Shown here piece after piece: positions 16,679-26,345 of a stretch of DNA of 64,000 bases. This DNA is from Candidatus Thiodictyon syntrophicum (GTDB lineage: Bacteria > Pseudomonadota > Gammaproteobacteria > Chromatiales > Chromatiaceae). The notes beneath the pieces were generated by a model that made no database searches, was not told the origin of the DNA, and saw only the letters and a list, made by a program, of their open reading frames with translations. Location: assembly GCF_002813775.1 (NCBI RefSeq), contig NZ_CP020370.1:3745501-3809500 (forward strand), given 5' to 3'. Within the stretch, counting starts at the first letter, position 1; each line of letters starts with the position of its first letter. The translations under genes and the position numbers were made by a program.

Positions 16679-17488
16679 TTATCCTCCGAACAGGCGGTTG
16701 AAGAAGCCCTTTTTCTCCACCTGGATGAAACGGTGCGGCAGGTCTTCGCCCAGGAACCGGCACACCGCATCGGCGTAGGCCTGGCCGGCGTCACTCTCCC
16801 GGTCGAGGATCACCGGCACCCCGGAATTGGATGCGGTGAGCACCGCCTTGGACTCAGGGATCACCCCCAGCAGGTTGAGCGACAGGATGTCCTGCACGTC
16901 CTTCACACTCAGCATCTCCCCGGTCTCTACCCGCAGCGGGTCATAGCGGGTCAGGAGCAGGAATTCCCGGATCGGCTCGGCATTGGTCTCGGCGCGGCGC
17001 GACTTGCTGGCGAGGATGCCGAGCATACGGTCGGAGTCCCGCACCGAGGACACCTCCGGATTGGTCACGACCACCGCGTCGTCCGCGAAGTACATGGCCA
17101 TGGTGGCGCCGTGCTCGATGCCCGCCGGGGAGTCGCAGACGATGAAGTCGTAGCCCTGGGACAGTTCCTCCAGCACCCGTCCGACGCCCTCTTTGGTCAG
17201 GGCCTCCTTGTCGCGGGTTTGGGAGGCGGGCAGCACGTAGAGGTTGTCGCAGCGCTTGTCGCGGATCAGGGCCTGGTTGAGGTTGGCCTCGTGGTTGATG
17301 ACATTGACGAAGTCATACACCACGCGCCGCTCGCAGCCCATGATCAGGTCAAGGTTGCGCAGTCCCACGTCGAAGTCGATGACGACGGTCCGGTGGCCCC
17401 GCTGCGCGAGCCCCATGGACAGGGCGGCGGACGTGGTGGTCTTGCCGACACCACCCTTGCCCGACGTGATTACGATGATTCTCGCCAA
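16679..17488 (-). CDS. minD: Septum-site determining ATPase MinD
   Basis: This 269-residue ParA-type ATPase has a deviant Walker A, GKGGVGKTTT, near residues 10-19, a switch II-containing CDSPAGIE segment and a C-terminal amphipathic membrane-targeting helix (FIQVEKKGFFNRLFGG). The start is chosen as TTG at 17488, because AGGAGGG lies seven bases upstream and the product then begins LARIIVITSGKGG like its homologues. The longer ATG frame has no such site. MinD recruits MinC to the membrane to block FtsZ rings at the poles. It lies between minC (63-bp gap) and minE. Confidence 0.97.
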   Translation of the reverse strand: MARIIVITSGKGGVGKTTTSAALSMGLAQRGHRTVVIDFDVGLRNLDLIMGCERRVVYDFVNVINHEANLNQALIRDKRCDNLYVLPASQTRDKEALTKEGVGRVLEELSQGYDFIVCDSPAGIEHGATMAMYFADDAVVVTNPEVSSVRDSDRMLGILASKSRRAETNAEPIREFLLLTRYDPLRVETGEMLSVKDVQDILSLNLLGVIPESKAVLTASNSGVPVILDRESDAGQAYADAVCRFLGEDLPHRFIQVEKKGFFNRLFGG

Positions 17489-17551
17489 GTTACGACCCTC
17501 CTCTTGGGTATGCCGGCATCGGCGGGACACGCTGGACCCGCCGCTAATGCA

Positions 17552-18295
17552 TCAAATTTTCTCGATCCGCAGGATCTTCTGGTCCAGATAGACCTGCACC
17601 GGCACCCCCCGCAGGTCTGCCGGGATGTTCTCGGCGACCCGGTAGTGCCCGGCTACCGAGACCAGTTCGGCCTGCAGGTCTTGACAGAAGATGCGCGCCT
17701 CGACGTTACCCCGATGGCCCGCTTGGGCGCGTCCGCGCAGGACGCCGTAGACGTGGATGTTGCCGTCGGCCTTGAGCTCCGCACCGGAACTCACGGGCGC
17801 GATCACCGACAGGTCACCGCCCGCCGCGTAGATCGATTGTCCGGAGCGCACCGGCCGGGTCACCAGGGTAAAGGTCGGCGCCGCGCCGTGGCCCGCCTCG
17901 GGCGCCGCCGCGCCGGCCGACGCCGCGGCCGGTGCGGCCTTGGCGGAACGCGAATAGGCCTCCCCCAGGACGGCCAGGTCCATCGCCTCCGCCGCGGCGT
18001 GCTGCGACTTGCTCCCGCCGCGCACGCCGAAGGGGATCATCCCGTAGCCGCGCAGCAGGCCCACCAGCAGCGGGAACTCGACCTCCCCCGCCCACTCCGG
18101 GAAGGCCCCGAGGTCGATCACCACCGGGGTGTTGTGAAAAAAGTCCGGCGCCTGCTCCACCTTGGCCCCGATCTGCTCGGCTACGGCCTCCATGTCACCG
18201 TTCAACAGGCGGATGACGGGCAGGGTGAAACCGGCCGCCTTGAGCTCGAATGCGGGGGGCGCCTCGCCCGCCGGGGGTCTGGAATTCACTGCCAT
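17552..18295 (-). CDS. minC: Septum-site determining protein MinC
   Basis: The 247-residue FtsZ-ring inhibitor has an N-terminal domain at 1-105 (ELKAAGFTLPVIRL; TPVVIDLGAF), an Ala-rich linker at about 120-145, and a C-terminal beta-helix at 150-245 with VRSGQSIYAAGGDLSVIAPV and GNIHVYGVLRGRA, which dimerises and binds MinD. The start MAVNSRPP at 18295 gives the normal length; the 85 codons upstream in frame look random. No strong ribosome-binding site is visible, so a nearby alternative is possible. First gene of the min operon. Confidence 0.96.
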   Translation of the reverse strand: MAVNSRPPAGEAPPAFELKAAGFTLPVIRLLNGDMEAVAEQIGAKVEQAPDFFHNTPVVIDLGAFPEWAGEVEFPLLVGLLRGYGMIPFGVRGGSKSQHAAAEAMDLAVLGEAYSRSAKAAPAAASAGAAAPEAGHGAAPTFTLVTRPVRSGQSIYAAGGDLSVIAPVSSGAELKADGNIHVYGVLRGRAQAGHRGNVEARIFCQDLQAELVSVAGHYRVAENIPADLRGVPVQVYLDQKILRIEKI

Positions 18296-18667
18296 TGGTC
18301 TTGGCGCGGGGGTCGGCGACCCCCTGGCCCTCCTGTCTGGTTGGCTGCTGTCAGGTCCCGCGTCCGGCACTGCCGAACTCGCGACCGCGGGTCCGGTGCG
18401 ACGCCGCGGCCCACCGGTGCGATTCGATGCCCGGCGCCGGCGTGGGTCATAGGTGTCCCCAGCGGCCGTTGCGGCAGTGGCGCCCCTGCCCGCTCGGCGC
18501 CCGGGCGCACCACCCAACCGGATCGACCGGATGCCAATGCTACCCGTTGCCACCCGGGCGGCATAGTCCCGCGGGCCTTGATCATGATTCCGCCCTACGA
18601 CGCGGTGTGGCCGGAACCATGACCCCGGCCGTGCCGCGACCCGCGTCGGCGATGGGCGGCACCACGG

Positions 18668-19012
18668 TCAGCCCGGCGGCCACGTGAAGGGCCGTCCGCC
18701 CAGGACGTGCAGGTGCAGGTGAAACACGACCTGCCCTCCGCCCGCGTTGCAATTCAACACCGCGCGATAGCCGCTCTCGGCGATCCCGGCCGCCCGCGCC
18801 ACCTTGGCCGCGGCCAGCAGCAGCCGACCGAGCAATTGCGCGTCCTCGGGCTGGGCGTCATCGAGCGTCGGGATGGGCTTGCGCGGGATCACCAGCAGGT
18901 GGACCGGCGCCTGGGGGCTCAAGTCACGGAAGGCGACCACGTCCTCGTCCTCGTAGACCAGGTCCGCCGGGATCTCGCCGCGGGCAATCTTGCCGAAAAT
19001 GGTATCAGTCAT
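18668..19012 (-). CDS. hinT: HIT-family nucleoside phosphoramidase (HinT-like)
   Basis: The 114-residue protein starts MTDTIFGKIARGEIPADLVY and ends with the histidine triad HLHLHVLGGRPF, where the middle His is the nucleophile. HinT proteins hydrolyse AMP-lysine and other nucleoside phosphoramidates in the cytoplasm. Length and ends match bacterial HinT. It is followed downstream by the min operon and preceded by recR, all on the minus strand, but spacing of about 60 bp or more suggests separate control. Confidence 0.93.
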   Translation of the reverse strand: MTDTIFGKIARGEIPADLVYEDEDVVAFRDLSPQAPVHLLVIPRKPIPTLDDAQPEDAQLLGRLLLAAAKVARAAGIAESGYRAVLNCNAGGGQVVFHLHLHVLGGRPFTWPPG

Positions 19013-19069
19013 GGGCTGGTCGTCAGTGGTCGGTCATTAGTGGATAGCATCGAAAAGCGTGCCTGCTGG

Positions 19070-19666
19070 TCACAGTGCGCGCCGGCCGGTGAAGGCCAGG
19101 GCCAGGGTGCCGCCGTCGACGTATTCCAGTTCGCCGCCCAAGGGGACGCCGTGGGCGATGCGGGTCACCTTGACGTTGCCCTGCGCGGCGCACTCGGCAA
19201 TGTATTGCGCCGTGACGCTGCCCTCCACAGTCGGGCTGATGGCGAGGATCACCTCACTGACCAGACCCTCGCGCAGGCGCTCTTCCAGGAGCCCCAGCCC
19301 CAGGTCCTCGGGACCGATGCCGTCCAGGGGGGAGAGCCGCCCACCGAGGACGAAATACTGCCCGCGGTAGTCGGTGGCCTGCTCGATGGCCACGATCTCC
19401 GAGGGCTGCTCCACGACGCACAGCAGGCCGGGGTCGCGGTTGGGATTGGCGCAGAGTCCGCACAGCTCATGCTCACTCAGGGTCCGGCAGCGGCGACAGC
19501 GACCGATGCGGGTCATGGCCTCGGCCATCACCCGCGCCAACCGACTGCCGCCCTCGCGGTCCCGCTCCAGCAGGTGGAAGGCGATGCGCTGCGCGGACTT
19601 GGGGCCCACCCCCGGCAGACAGCGCAGGGCCTCGATCAACTGATTGAGCAGGGTGCGCTGGGCCAT
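19070..19666 (-). CDS. recR: Recombination mediator protein RecR
   Basis: The 198-residue protein has an N-terminal helix-hairpin-helix ([17 protein letters not shown]), a four-cysteine zinc finger ([16 protein letters not shown], residues about 57-72) and a Toprim domain ([15 protein letters not shown], ending [15 protein letters not shown]). With RecF and RecO it loads RecA on gapped DNA. Its gene follows ybaB by under 30 bp, in the conserved dnaX-ybaB-recR order. The last bases overlap a 25-bp sequence repeated at 29550-29574. Confidence 0.97.
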   Translation of the reverse strand: MAQRTLLNQLIEALRCLPGVGPKSAQRIAFHLLERDREGGSRLARVMAEAMTRIGRCRRCRTLSEHELCGLCANPNRDPGLLCVVEQPSEIVAIEQATDYRGQYFVLGGRLSPLDGIGPEDLGLGLLEERLREGLVSEVILAISPTVEGSVTAQYIAECAAQGNVKVTRIAHGVPLGGELEYVDGGTLALAFTGRRAL

Positions 19667-19693
19667 GGGTGACGCCGATCCGCAAACCGTCAG

Positions 19694-20017
19694 TTAAAAA
19701 GGGAGCTTGAAGCCGGGGGGCAAGGGCAGACCCGCGGTCAGCTCGGCCATGTTTTCCTTCGCCTTCTCGGCTACGCGCTGGCTCGCGCCATTGAAGGCGG
19801 CGGCCAGCAGGTCCTCCAGCATGTCCTTGTCGTCCCCCAGGAGGGTGGGGTCGATCTCTACCCGCTTGACCAGGTGCTGGCCGTTCATGGTGATCTTCAC
19901 CATGCCACCGCCGGACTCACCCACGACCTCCTCCTGGGCGAGCCGCTCCTGGGCGTTCTTCATCTCCTCCTGCATCCGCTGCGCCTTCTTCAACAGATCG
20001 CCGATTCCGCCTTTCAC
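19694..20017 (-). CDS. ybaB: YbaB/EbfC nucleoid-associated protein
   Basis: The 107-residue protein starts with GTG at 20017 ([20 protein letters not shown]), preceded by GGAGG nine bases upstream; the longer ATG frame overlaps dnaX and is rejected. The helical N-terminus, the [11 protein letters not shown] strand and the [12 protein letters not shown] tail are typical. The protein forms tweezer-like dimers that bind DNA. It lies between dnaX and recR in the usual operon. Confidence 0.96.
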   Translation of the reverse strand: MKGGIGDLLKKAQRMQEEMKNAQERLAQEEVVGESGGGMVKITMNGQHLVKRVEIDPTLLGDDKDMLEDLLAAAFNGASQRVAEKAKENMAELTAGLPLPPGFKLPF

Positions 20018-20087
20018 AATACACTGCCTCCAGGTAGGCCACGGCGGCCGCACGGCCGCGTCGCCGGGTTGACGAGATAGGGCACGG

Positions 20088-21788
20088 TCAGTCCAGGGGC
20101 TCGATACTGCCCGGGACCCACTGGCCGTCGAATTGATCACGCAGGCGCCGGGCCACCGGGTCGGCCGCCAGGGTGTCCTGCGCGGCCTGAGCGCGGGCGT
20201 CCTGCTCCCGGGTGCGCCGTTGCGCCGGGGTCTCCTGCTGCGGGCGGGCGATGCGGATCTCCAGGCGCAGGGGGCCGCCCAGGGCACCCTCCAGGGCGGC
20301 GCGCAGGCGCTCCTCGGTCCCCGCGGAGCGCAACTGCTCCGCCCCCGGGTCCAGGCTCAGGGTCAAGCGACCCTCGCCAAGCGCGATGAAGCCGCAGTGG
20401 TGGGCGAGTTGGCTGGCGATTCCGCCGACCCCCAGCCGGTCCACCAACCGATGCCAGTCGGCCGTGTCGGTCAAGGGTGCCGGTGCAGGGGACCGATCCA
20501 ACGGCGGGGGCGGCTCGGATCGGTCCGGCCCCCGCGTCTCGGCCGGGACCGGCCCTGCACCCGACTCGCTGCCCCCGCCGGCCGCAGCAGCGGCAGCGGC
20601 CAGGGCGGCAGCGGCCGGGTGCGCGCCCCTGGCTGGCGCCCCCGGCGTCTCGCCCGTGCGGGGCCCCCCGGCCGCTGCAGGCCTCCCCGCACCCACGAGG
20701 CCCTCCCCGGGCCGAAAGGCCAGGGCGCGCAGCAGGACCATCTCCAGCCCGGCGCGCGGGTCCGGGGCCAGGGCCAGATCCGCCTGGCCGGTGAGTGCGA
20801 TCTGGTAATAGAGTTGGAGGTCCGCCGCGCCGATCCGCCCGGCCAGGGCCGTGAGGCGCGCGTGCTCCGGGTCGTCGGCCGCGAGCGTCTCGGGGACCTG
20901 CTGAAACAGGGCCAGGCGGTGCAGCAGGCCGATCAGCTCGCGCAGCAGTTCGCCGAAGTCGGGGGTGAAGGCGCCGGCCCGCTCGACCTCGGCCAGCAGC
21001 CGTGTGCCGTCGGCGTCGGCCAGGGCCTCCACCAGGTTGAAGGTCAGGTCCGCGCCCACGGTGCCGAGCATGGCCCGCACCTCGGACTCGACCACCTGGC
21101 CGGCGCCGTAGGCGATTGCCTGATCGAGCAGACTGAGCCCATCGCGCATACTCCCGTCCGCCGCCCGGGCGAGCAGGGCCAGGGCGGCGGGCTCAGCCGG
21201 CAGGCCCTCCGTCTCCAGCACGAAGCGCAGGCGTTCGCGGATCTCCTCGGGCAGCAGGCGCCGCAGGTTGAACTGGAGGCAGCGCGACAGGACTGTCACC
21301 GGCACCTTCTGCGGGTCAGTCGTGGCGAGCAGGAACTTCACATGCGGCGGCGGCTCCTCCAGGGTCTTCAGCAACGCATTAAAGCTGTTGTTGGAGAACA
21401 TGTGCACCTCGTCGATGAGATACACCTTGAAGCGACCGCAGGCGGGGGCATAGGGGACGTTGTCCAACAGTTCCCGGGTCTGATCGACCTTGGTGCGGGA
21501 GGCCGCGTCCACCTCCAACAGGTCGACGAAACGCCCGGCATCGATCTCCCGGCAGGCGGAACAGACCCCGCAGGGGGTGGAACTCACGCCCTGCTCGCAG
21601 TTCAGGGCCTTGGACAGGATGCGCGCCAGCGTCGTCTTACCGACCCCGCGGGTACCGGTGAAGAGATAGGCGTGATGCAGTTGATCCCGGTCCAGTGCAT
21701 TGCTGAGCGCGCGCACCACATGCTGCTGTCCCACCATGTCGGCGAACGACTTGGGGCGCCATTTGCGGGCGAGCACCTGATAGGTCAT
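20088..21788 (-). CDS. dnaX: DNA polymerase III subunits gamma/tau
   Basis: The 566-residue clamp-loader ATPase starts at ATG 21788 ([20 protein letters not shown]); the extra upstream frame overlaps the 4.5S RNA and is not coding. Walker A is GTRGVGKTT, followed by the zinc module (CEQG...CGVCSAC) and DEVHMFS as Walker B. Domains I-III occupy about 1-365. A long Ala/Pro/Gly-rich linker at 375-450 leads to a C-terminal polymerase-binding region. I see no obvious A-rich frameshift site in the linker, so gamma may be made another way or not at all. First protein gene of dnaX-ybaB-recR. Confidence 0.96.
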   Translation of the reverse strand: MTYQVLARKWRPKSFADMVGQQHVVRALSNALDRDQLHHAYLFTGTRGVGKTTLARILSKALNCEQGVSSTPCGVCSACREIDAGRFVDLLEVDAASRTKVDQTRELLDNVPYAPACGRFKVYLIDEVHMFSNNSFNALLKTLEEPPPHVKFLLATTDPQKVPVTVLSRCLQFNLRRLLPEEIRERLRFVLETEGLPAEPAALALLARAADGSMRDGLSLLDQAIAYGAGQVVESEVRAMLGTVGADLTFNLVEALADADGTRLLAEVERAGAFTPDFGELLRELIGLLHRLALFQQVPETLAADDPEHARLTALAGRIGAADLQLYYQIALTGQADLALAPDPRAGLEMVLLRALAFRPGEGLVGAGRPAAAGGPRTGETPGAPARGAHPAAAALAAAAAAAGGGSESGAGPVPAETRGPDRSEPPPPLDRSPAPAPLTDTADWHRLVDRLGVGGIASQLAHHCGFIALGEGRLTLSLDPGAEQLRSAGTEERLRAALEGALGGPLRLEIRIARPQQETPAQRRTREQDARAQAAQDTLAADPVARRLRDQFDGQWVPGSIEPLD

Positions 21789-21972
21789 GCGCGGGGATGC
21801 CAGGCTAGGGGTGGGGCCGCGGTGCGGCGCGATGGTGGCGCGCAGTGTAACCGATGCGGGCCCGGCAGGTATCGCGCGGGCCGCGAGCCGACGCGATTGG
21901 AGGCCACGGGGACCTGAACTTACGAGATGGACGGGTAGGGCGTATGGATAGGCGCCGCCGCCCGTCAAAGGG

Positions 21973-22087
21973 GGTGGCGGCCTGCGCCAGCCACACCCCG
22001 GCGCCCGCTTCCACCGCTGCGGCTGCTCCCTTCCGGGCCTGACCGGGTTCACGGCTTTGCGTCGCGGGGGGACCGACGCCGACCACC
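21973..22087 (-). ncRNA. ffs: 4.5S RNA (bacterial small signal recognition particle RNA)
   Basis: On the minus strand the sequence contains GGTCAGGCCCGGAAGGGAGC followed by AGCC, the conserved symmetric loop and GGAA tetraloop region bound by Ffh. Outer segments GGTGG at the 5' end and CCACC at the 3' end can pair and close the long hairpin; CCCCC and TTT follow. The ends are estimated from this pairing and the size (about 115 nt) fits gammaproteobacterial 4.5S RNA. It sits just upstream of dnaX, a common location. The protein partner Ffh is encoded at 59541-60941. Confidence 0.93.
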
Positions 22088-22440
22088 ATTGAGATCGGGC
22101 CAACGGCATCGACTTGTTGGGTCAGGGCCGCAACCCGACGTGCAGAGTAACAAAATGGACCCATCATGACAAACCCCGAGGCCCCGGTGCGATCAGAACT
22201 GATTGTGGTGACGGAGATCCCGGGTACGCTCGATCCGTGAGAACTGCCCGCCGTTGTCAAGACATTTCGGGCCGGATGAACGCGACGGGGTCCCGCGGGG
22301 CGCGGAACAATCGCCCCCGCGACTTGCAGCCGGCCCCCCGCGGCCTGACATTCTCCCGACTGCACCGGGGGCACAGCAGCGCCCCTGCCACTCACGACCA
22401 TGACACCCCCTCAGCAACCCGGGGGCCGGAGCAAACACAG
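22088..22440. other. Gene-free stretch between ffs and glcB
   Basis: About 350 bp separate the divergent ffs and malate synthase genes and must hold both promoters. The open frame running through it into glcB looks random. I see no convincing promoter boxes, repeats or small gene. Confidence 0.5.
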
Positions 22441-24612
22441 ATGACCGAGCGCGTGGATGTCGGCGGACTCAAAATCGCCAAGCCCCTGTATGACCTGGTA
22501 AACAATGAGATCGCCCCGGGTACGGGGATCGACCCCGACGGCCTCTGGCGGTCCTTCGCCGCCATGCTGGCCGAACTGGCCCCGCGTAATCGAGCACTGC
22601 TCGCGCGCCGTGACGCCATCCAGTCTCAGATCGACGACTGGTATCGGGCGCGCCAGGGTCACGCCATCGACCCGGGCGCCTACCGCGCCTTCCTCGCCGA
22701 CATCGGCTATCTGGTGCCGGAGGGCCCGGACTTCGCCGTGACCACCGCCAACCTGGATCCGGAGATCACCCGCATCGCCGGCCCCCAACTGGTGGTCCCG
22801 GTCAGCATCCCGCGCTATGCCCTGAACGCCGCCAATGCCCGCTGGGGCAGCCTCTACGACGCACTCTACGGCACCGATGTGATCCCCGACGAGGGCAGTC
22901 TGGCGCGCGGCAAGGGCTACAACCCGGCGCGCGGGGCCGAGGTCATCACCCGGGCGGCCGCCTTCCTGGATCAGGCCGCACCGCTCGCGCAGGGCTCCCA
23001 CCAGGATGCGCGCGGCTATCGGGTGGAGCAGGGCCGGTTGGTCATCGACCTGGCGGACAACGGCCGTACCGCATTGAAGGATGAGGCCCGCTTCGCCGGT
23101 TACCGCGGCGACGCGGCCGCCCCCACCGCCATCCTGCTGGTCAATCACGGCCTGCACCTGGAACTGAAACTCGACCGCGCGCACCCGGTCGGCCAGGCGA
23201 GCCCGGCCGGGGTCGCCGATGTCCTGGTCGAGTCCGCCGTCACCACCATCCAGGACTGCGAGGACTCGGTCGCCGCCGTGGACGCCGCGGACAAGGTCGG
23301 TGTCTACCGCAACTGGCTGGGCCTGATGAAGGGCACCCTGACCGCCCGCTTTGACAAGGGCGGCCGGCAGTTGGAGCGCGCCCTGGAGCCCGACCGGACC
23401 TACACCACCCCGACCGGCGGCACCCTCACCCTGCCCGGGCGCTCGCTCATGCTGGTGCGCAACGTCGGCCACCTGATGACCAATGACGCCGTCCTGCTGC
23501 CGGACGGTTCCGAGGTCCCGGAGGGGGTGCTCGATTGTCTGATGACGTCCCTGTGCGCCGTCCATGATCTCAAGGGCACGGGAACGCTGCGCAACTCCCG
23601 CGCCGGGAGCATCTATATCGTCAAGCCCAAGATGCACGGACCCGAGGAGGTCCAGTTCACCGTCGACCTCTTCGCCCGGGTGGAGGACGCCTTGGGGCTG
23701 CCCCGCAATACGATCAAGATCGGCATCATGGACGAGGAGCGGCGCACCACCGTCAACCTCAAGGAGTGTATCCGGATCGCCCGCGAGCGCCTCATCTTCA
23801 TCAACACCGGCTTCCTGGACCGCACCGGCGACGAGATCCACACCGCGATGGAGGCCGGCCCGGTCCTGCGCAAGGGCGACATGAAGAGCGCCCCCTGGCT
23901 CCTGGCCTACGAGGACTGGAACGTCGACACCGGGCTCGCCTGCGGTCTGCCCGGCCACGCCCAGATCGGCAAGGGCATGTGGACCATGCCCGACGAGATG
24001 CGCGCCATGGTCGAGACCAAGGCCGTCCACCCGCGCGCCGGCGCCAACTGCGCCTGGGTCCCCTCCCCCACCGCCGCCACCCTGCACGCCCTGCACTACC
24101 ACCAGGTCGACGTCGCCGCCCGCCAGGCGGAGATCGCCGCCGGCGGCCGCCGCGCCAGCCTCGACACCATCCTGCAGATCCCGCTCGACCCGCACCGCGC
24201 CTGGATGCCGGACGAAATCCAGCAGGAGTGTGACCTCAACTGCCAGGCGATCCTGGGCTATGTGGTGCGCTGGATCGACCAGGGCGTGGGCTGCTCCAAG
24301 GTCCCGGATCTCAACAACGTCGGCCTGATGGAGGACCGCGCCACCCTGCGCATCGCCAGCCAGATCATGGCCAACTGGCTGCACCACGGCGTCGTCAGCC
24401 GCGAGCAGCTGATGGCGACGATGAAGCGGATGGCGGTCGTCGTGGACGGCCAGAATGCCGGTGACCCGCTCTACCGGCCGCTGGCCCCCGCCTTCGACGG
24501 CACCGCCTTCGAGGCCGCCTGCGAGCTGATCTTCAAGGGCCGCGAGGTCCCCAACGGCTACACCGAGCCCACCCTGCACGCCATGCGCAAGCGGCTCAAG
24601 GCCGCCGCCTGA
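22441..24612 (+). CDS. glcB: Malate synthase G
   Basis: The 723-residue enzyme condenses glyoxylate and acetyl-CoA to malate in the glyoxylate bypass. It begins [20 protein letters not shown] at ATG 22441, with GGAG nine bases upstream; length is standard for the G isoform. Diagnostic segments include [37 protein letters not shown], the catalytic-barrel motif [16 protein letters not shown] and [14 protein letters not shown]. The next genes are unrelated, so it is probably monocistronic. No isocitrate lyase is in the window. Confidence 0.97.
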   Translation: MTERVDVGGLKIAKPLYDLVNNEIAPGTGIDPDGLWRSFAAMLAELAPRNRALLARRDAIQSQIDDWYRARQGHAIDPGAYRAFLADIGYLVPEGPDFAVTTANLDPEITRIAGPQLVVPVSIPRYALNAANARWGSLYDALYGTDVIPDEGSLARGKGYNPARGAEVITRAAAFLDQAAPLAQGSHQDARGYRVEQGRLVIDLADNGRTALKDEARFAGYRGDAAAPTAILLVNHGLHLELKLDRAHPVGQASPAGVADVLVESAVTTIQDCEDSVAAVDAADKVGVYRNWLGLMKGTLTARFDKGGRQLERALEPDRTYTTPTGGTLTLPGRSLMLVRNVGHLMTNDAVLLPDGSEVPEGVLDCLMTSLCAVHDLKGTGTLRNSRAGSIYIVKPKMHGPEEVQFTVDLFARVEDALGLPRNTIKIGIMDEERRTTVNLKECIRIARERLIFINTGFLDRTGDEIHTAMEAGPVLRKGDMKSAPWLLAYEDWNVDTGLACGLPGHAQIGKGMWTMPDEMRAMVETKAVHPRAGANCAWVPSPTAATLHALHYHQVDVAARQAEIAAGGRRASLDTILQIPLDPHRAWMPDEIQQECDLNCQAILGYVVRWIDQGVGCSKVPDLNNVGLMEDRATLRIASQIMANWLHHGVVSREQLMATMKRMAVVVDGQNAGDPLYRPLAPAFDGTAFEAACELIFKGREVPNGYTEPTLHAMRKRLKAAA

Positions 24613-24670
24613 GCGGACCGGGGGCGTCGACTGACGGGTCGGCGCGCCCCGGACCAGATCAGATGTCCGT

Positions 24671-24724
24671 GGTCCGCACAGCGGACCCTACGGCCCCGCG
24701 CCCGTAGGGTCCGCTGTGCGGACC
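24671..24724. repeat. Perfect 23-bp GTCCGC palindrome
   Basis: A perfect inverted repeat has arms 24671-24693 and 24702-24724 and an 8-base loop. The arm opens GGTCCGCACAGCGGACCCTA. The same arm occurs at 14283 and 16330 and, diverged, near 719 and 30810. It follows glcB directly and could end its transcript, though no T-run follows. Confidence 0.85.
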
Positions 24725-24744
24725 AACGGCTCCCGTCCAGCAGC

Positions 24745-24963
24745 GTGGCCGTAGTTATGCTCAAGGCCAACAGGTCGAGCGGTCGTATGCGGGACGAAGA
24801 CGAGAAATTGGCGGTGCTGCGGTCCGCGGTGGCGGTCGGTGACGAGCAACTGGAGCGCGGCGAGGGCGCGGCCTACACCCCGGAGCTATTGAATCAGATC
24901 ACTCAAAAGGCACTCGCGAACGCGCGCAATGGCAAGACAGTGAGTGCTGATGTCACGTCTTGA
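24745..24963 (+). CDS. Putative ParD-type antitoxin fragment
   Basis: The 72-residue frame contains RMRDEDEKLAVLRSAVAVGD, which resembles the toxin-binding C-terminal half of ParD-like antitoxins. The ribbon-helix-helix DNA-binding half expected at the N-terminus is missing; the frame begins next to the GTCCGC palindrome. Its end overlaps the toxin-like gene by 14 bases, as in type II toxin-antitoxin operons. It is probably a decayed antitoxin or one with a start I cannot identify. Confidence 0.5.
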   Translation: MAVVMLKANRSSGRMRDEDEKLAVLRSAVAVGDEQLERGEGAAYTPELLNQITQKALANARNGKTVSADVTS

Positions 24964-25243
24964 GCGATTGCTGATCCTCTCCCCCAAGGCGGCGGACGAC
25001 TTTGCCGACATCGTCCAGTACAGCCTGGAAACTTGGGGCGAAGCGCAGGCCGAGGCTTATCGCGACATCCTCGACAAGGCGCCGTTGGCCATCCAAGACA
25101 ACCCGCAGATCGGTCGCGGCCGCCCGGAATTGTCCGCCCAGCATCTGATATTCCCCGGAGAGCCCGTCCTGACCGGCGGGATCGACCTCGTCGGCGAGTA
25201 CCGTTTCTGTTCGTTGACGGTCAAGGTGCGGACCAACCCTTGA
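24950..25243 (+). CDS. ParE/RelE-superfamily toxin-like protein, C-terminus atypical
   Basis: The 97-residue product starts MSRLERLLILSPKAADDFAD and continues IVQYSLETWGEAQAEAYRDI, a clear ParE helical hairpin; ParE toxins poison DNA gyrase. After the PQIGRGRPELSAQHLIF region the expected closing strands, Y-R-V and L-H-x-R-M-D, are absent and replaced by unrelated sequence. With the truncated antitoxin upstream this suggests a decaying toxin-antitoxin pair. The start ATG lies inside the antitoxin frame. Confidence 0.65.
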   Translation: MSRLERLLILSPKAADDFADIVQYSLETWGEAQAEAYRDILDKAPLAIQDNPQIGRGRPELSAQHLIFPGEPVLTGGIDLVGEYRFCSLTVKVRTNP

Positions 25244-25454
25244 GGCCGATCCGGCAGCTGGGAATCAGGGCCGGAGCGCGATTCAGCGGATGGCGACGCC
25301 GCCGGGGTCTGGGTGCCGCAGCGGCGGCTCGGGGCTAATGGGCATGGCAGCTTGCCCGGTCGCGTCGCGGCCCAAGCCGCTCCCACGGGGGCCTGTACCC
25401 TGGATGGGCGTGGCGGATGCCGCCGCGTCAGGGGATGACGCGGCGGCCTGGCGG

Positions 25455-26345
25455 CTACTGCGGGGCCGTGCCGTCCTGGTTGCGGAAGAAGCGGAAGAAC
25501 TCGGAGTCGGGCTGCAGGACCATCATGTCGCCGCCGGGGCCGAAGGCGCCGCGGTAGGCGTTGAGGCTGCGGTAGAAGGCGTAGAAGTCCGGGTTGGCGC
25601 TGAAGGCGGCGGCATAGATGTCGGTCGCCTTGGCGTCGCCCTCGCCGCGGGCCTCCTCGGACTCCTTGTAGGCCTCGGCCAGGATGACGGTGCGCTGGCG
25701 ATCGGCATCGGCGCGGATGCGCTCCCCCGCCTCCTTGCCCTTGGCGCGCAGGTCGCTCGCGACCCGCTCACGCTCGGCGCGCATCCGCATGTAGACCGAT
25801 TCGCTGACCTCCGGCGGCAGGTCGATCTTCTTGACCCGCACGTCGATCACCTCCACCCCCAGGGTATTGGCCTGGAGGTCGGCCTTCTTGGTCAACTCCG
25901 CCATCAGCTCAGTACGCTCCTCGGACACGACCTCCTGGATGGTCCGTCGGCCGAATTCCTCGCGCAGACTGCCGCCGATGCGCTCGCCCAAGAGCTTGGC
26001 GGTGCGGCTGGAACTGCCGCTGGTGGAGCGGAAGAACTGCGCGGGGTTGCTGATCCGCCACTTGACGTAGTAGTCGACGATAACCGCCTTCTGCTCCACC
26101 GTGAGATAGCGCTGGGGGGACGAGTCCAGGGTCTGGATGCGGCGATCGAAGAGCTTGATCTCGTTCAGCAACGGCACCTTGAAGTGCAGTCCGGGCGTAT
26201 AGTCGCTGCCGGTGATCTCACCCAGGCGCAGCTTGATGGCGGTCTGCCATTCGTTGACGATGAAGGTCGATGACCAGATCAACAGCAGCAGACCGACCAG
26301 GACGGCCGGCAGGAAGTTCTTGTATTTGCTTATCATATCCATCAA
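25455..26345 (-). CDS. hflC: FtsH protease modulator HflC
   Basis: The 296-residue SPFH/band-7 protein has an N-terminal membrane anchor (FLPAVLVGLLLLIW), a band-7 domain (ITGSDYTPGLHFKVPLLNEI; QRYLTVEQKAVIVDYYVKWR) and a long C-terminal coiled coil with AKGKEAGERIRADADR. With HflK it forms the periplasmic-face cage around FtsH. Its start overlaps the hflK stop (TGATG), so they are translationally coupled. Last gene of the hfq-hflX-hflK-hflC cluster. Confidence 0.96.
   Translation of the reverse strand: MMDMISKYKNFLPAVLVGLLLLIWSSTFIVNEWQTAIKLRLGEITGSDYTPGLHFKVPLLNEIKLFDRRIQTLDSSPQRYLTVEQKAVIVDYYVKWRISNPAQFFRSTSGSSSRTAKLLGERIGGSLREEFGRRTIQEVVSEERTELMAELTKKADLQANTLGVEVIDVRVKKIDLPPEVSESVYMRMRAERERVASDLRAKGKEAGERIRADADRQRTVILAEAYKESEEARGEGDAKATDIYAAAFSANPDFYAFYRSLNAYRGAFGPGGDMMVLQPDSEFFRFFRNQDGTAPQ

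Noticed and set aside
20500-20700. Programmed frameshift site in dnaX for the gamma subunit
   Set aside because: No A-rich slippery heptamer or clear downstream stem was found in the linker region.
22411-24579. A 722-residue minus-strand frame opposite malate synthase
   Set aside because: It is a shadow of a conserved enzyme gene and has no recognisable motif.
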